This document shows, one piece after another, positions 4,480-5,676 of a DNA stretch of 5,676 nucleotides; the stretch's first letter is position 1; every line of letters begins with the position of its first letter. A program made the position numbers and the translations under genes. Location: positions 1-5,676 of the forward strand of contig JASUSX010000142.1 of NCBI GenBank assembly GCA_030445875.1, written 5' to 3'. Source of the DNA: Clostridia bacterium. GTDB taxonomy: Bacteria > Bacillota > DSM-521 > Neomoorellales > Neomoorellaceae. The notes under the pieces are model-generated. The model saw nothing but the letters and a program-made list of their open reading frames with translations. It did no database searches and was not told where the DNA came from.

Positions 4480-4566
4480 CTACGATTTTATGCCCCGACC
4501 CTTATCATAGACCGGAATCGCTAAAACTTCTCCCCCCTTTAATTCATCGGTAATGACCTTTTTCAA
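4480..4566 (-). CDS. 28-aa ORF resembling the N-terminus of HD-GYP-type signalling proteins; possible gene remnant
   Basis: The ORF reads LKKVITDELKGGEVLAIPVY then DKGRGIKS, translated from a TTG start (4566-4564) with GGAGGGGAG (4573-4581) 6 nt upstream. The pattern K-V-x-x-DELK-x-G-x-VLA-x-PVYD-x-GR is what I know from the first residues of many HD-GYP c-di-GMP phosphodiesterases, but the frame ends at TAG where those proteins normally continue with a hydrophobic strand. It could be a genuine microprotein, or the stump of a lost signalling gene that kept its ribosome binding site. The frame after the TAG continues open into the coiled-coil gene. It lies 92 nt after the secretion ATPase. The surrounding 4402-4658 stretch shows nothing else convincing. 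Confidence 0.4.
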   Translation of the reverse strand: MKKVITDELKGGEVLAIPVYDKGRGIKS

Positions 4567-4658
4567 CCCGGACTCCCCTCCATATCCGTTGCTTAATTAG
4601 CTAAGCTTGAGGTAAAAATGAATCCCGCGCTAACAACCGGGTATAGGAAATGCTTTTC

Positions 4659-5676
4659 TTAAAAACCTTCTCCACCAAATTCGATAATCTCGGCCACTGT
4701 AGTTATCCCATCCAGGACCCGCTGCCGGGCGTCTTTCTCCAGGGGAATCATCCCCTCGGCGCAGGCCGCTTGCCGGATCTCATCCGGCCCGGCCTGTGTC
4801 TCCACCAGGTGCCTGATGGCCGGCGTAACAGACATCACTTCGTATACGCCCTGGCGGCCCCGGTACCCCGTATGGCGGCAGGAGGGGCAACCGCGCCCCC
4901 GGCGCAGGGCTGTCCCTACCGGCAGGTTCAGGGCGCGGCCTTCCGGGAATTCGTCTCCTAGAGTGTACCACTCACCGCACTCAGGGCAAATTACCCGCAC
5001 CAGCCGCTGGGAAACCACCCCGGCGACGGCGGCAGCAACCAGGTAGGGGTCTACCCCCATCTCCATGAGCCTGGTCAGGGCGCCGGGCGCATCGCTGGTA
5101 TGCAGGGTGGAAAACACCAGGTGGCCCGTAACGGCGGCCCGCACGGCCATGGCGGCGGTTTCCTGGTCGCGGATTTCCCCTACCATAATAACGTTGGGAT
5201 CCTGGCGCAAGAGCGCCCGCAACCCGCTCGAGAAGGTGAGCCCGGCCCGGGGATTGATGGCCGTCTGGCTGATGCCGGGCAGCAGGTATTCCACCGGGTC
5301 TTCCAGGGTGACGATATTACGGCGGCGGTCATTGATGTGATTGAGGGCGGCGTAAAGGGTGGTGGTTTTGCCGCTGCCGGTGGGCCCGGTCACCAGCACC
5401 AGCCCGTGGGGCCGGGAGATGAGCCTCTTAAAACGCTCCAGGTTACAGGGCGAGAAGCCCAGCTTATCCAGGTCCCACACGCCCTGGCGCGCATCCAGGA
5501 GACGGCAGACCACCTTCTCGCCCCAGACCGTCGGCATCGTCGCCACCCGCACGTCGACGGGGGCGCTATCCAGTTTCAGCTGGATTCTGCCGTCCTGGGG
5601 CAGGCGGTGCTCGGCAATGTCCAGGCGGGCCATGACCTTGAGCCGGGTGATCACCGGCCCATGGTTGGCACGGGGG
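4659..5676 (-). CDS. GspE/PilB-type secretion or type IV pilus assembly ATPase, C-terminal part (5' end off the right edge)
   Basis: About 339 codons of the C-terminal ATPase half are present; the frame stays open to the window edge, and the GTG at 5654 is internal. In order: the arginine-finger region (LDIAEHRLPQDGR), Walker A (GPTGSGKTTTLYAAL), the Asp box (TLEDPVEY), Walker B (LRQDPNVIMVGEIRD), the His box (TGHLVFSTLHT), then paired CPEC and CPSC motifs forming the tetracysteine zinc site of GspE/PilB-type assembly ATPases, which PilT lacks. This hexameric cytoplasmic ATPase powers polymerisation of type IV pili or type II secretion/competence pseudopili. GspE and PilB cannot be told apart without the N-terminal domain. 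The usual pilT/pilC/gspF neighbours do not follow; a 28-aa ORF and the coiled-coil gene do. No clear terminator follows the TAA at 4661-4659. Confidence 0.93.
   Translation of the reverse strand, partial: PRANHGPVITRLKVMARLDIAEHRLPQDGRIQLKLDSAPVDVRVATMPTVWGEKVVCRLLDARQGVWDLDKLGFSPCNLERFKRLISRPHGLVLVTGPTGSGKTTTLYAALNHINDRRRNIVTLEDPVEYLLPGISQTAINPRAGLTFSSGLRALLRQDPNVIMVGEIRDQETAAMAVRAAVTGHLVFSTLHTSDAPGALTRLMEMGVDPYLVAAAVAGVVSQRLVRVICPECGEWYTLGDEFPEGRALNLPVGTALRRGRGCPSCRHTGYRGRQGVYEVMSVTPAIRHLVETQAGPDEIRQAACAEGMIPLEKDARQRVLDGITTVAEIIEFGGEGF

Noticed and set aside
4480..4482. TAG read through as pyrrolysine to fuse the 28-aa ORF to the coiled-coil protein
   Set aside because: Nothing in the window suggests pyrrolysine machinery or a methylamine methyltransferase, and the coiled-coil gene has its own strong ribosome binding site.

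Overview
The window looks like a piece of chromosome from a spore-forming, fairly GC-rich clostridial Firmicute. A Moorella-like thermophilic acetogen is my best guess, but this is an inference: no rRNA or complete marker gene is present. The evidence is a Firmicute-type EF-Tu start, strong GGAGG-type ribosome binding sites, use of GTG and TTG starts, and a group of tiny YjcZ-like sporulation membrane proteins.

Layout. 1-81 (-) is the start of tuf (EF-Tu), running off the left edge. Divergent from it, 297-650 (+) is a 117-aa four-helix EamA/SMR-type transporter. It converges on and overlaps by 45 bp a DNA methyltransferase on the minus strand (606-1619). From about 1676 to 2481, also on the minus strand, lies a cluster of genes only 25-36 codons long. 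Three YjcZ-like paralogues (1946-2023, 1834-1914, 1710-1799) are followed by a hairpin terminator, and a 36-aa membrane microprotein (2129-2239) has its own terminator. Each of the two units is preceded by the same promoter-like arrangement, GTAAC-N17-CATAnnnTA, which fits the late mother-cell sigma factor SigK. A divergent YchF/OLA1-type GTPase/ATPase (2524-3597) follows with its own terminator. Next come a tail-anchored coiled-coil protein built from 11- and 18-residue repeats (3745-4401), a 28-aa ORF resembling the start of HD-GYP-type proteins (4480-4566), and the C-terminal two thirds of a GspE/PilB-type secretion or pilus ATPase running off the right edge (4659-5676).

How they relate. 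Apart from the transporter, everything is on the minus strand, but three terminators and the intergenic gaps split it into short units rather than one operon. tuf and ychF are translation-associated housekeeping genes, the GspE/PilB ATPase drives pilus or pseudopilus assembly, and the methyltransferase has no visible restriction partner. The most distinctive part is the microprotein island with its two matching SigK-like promoters. The coiled-coil protein, whose gene is a minisatellite-like array in exact multiples of 3 bp, comes next.
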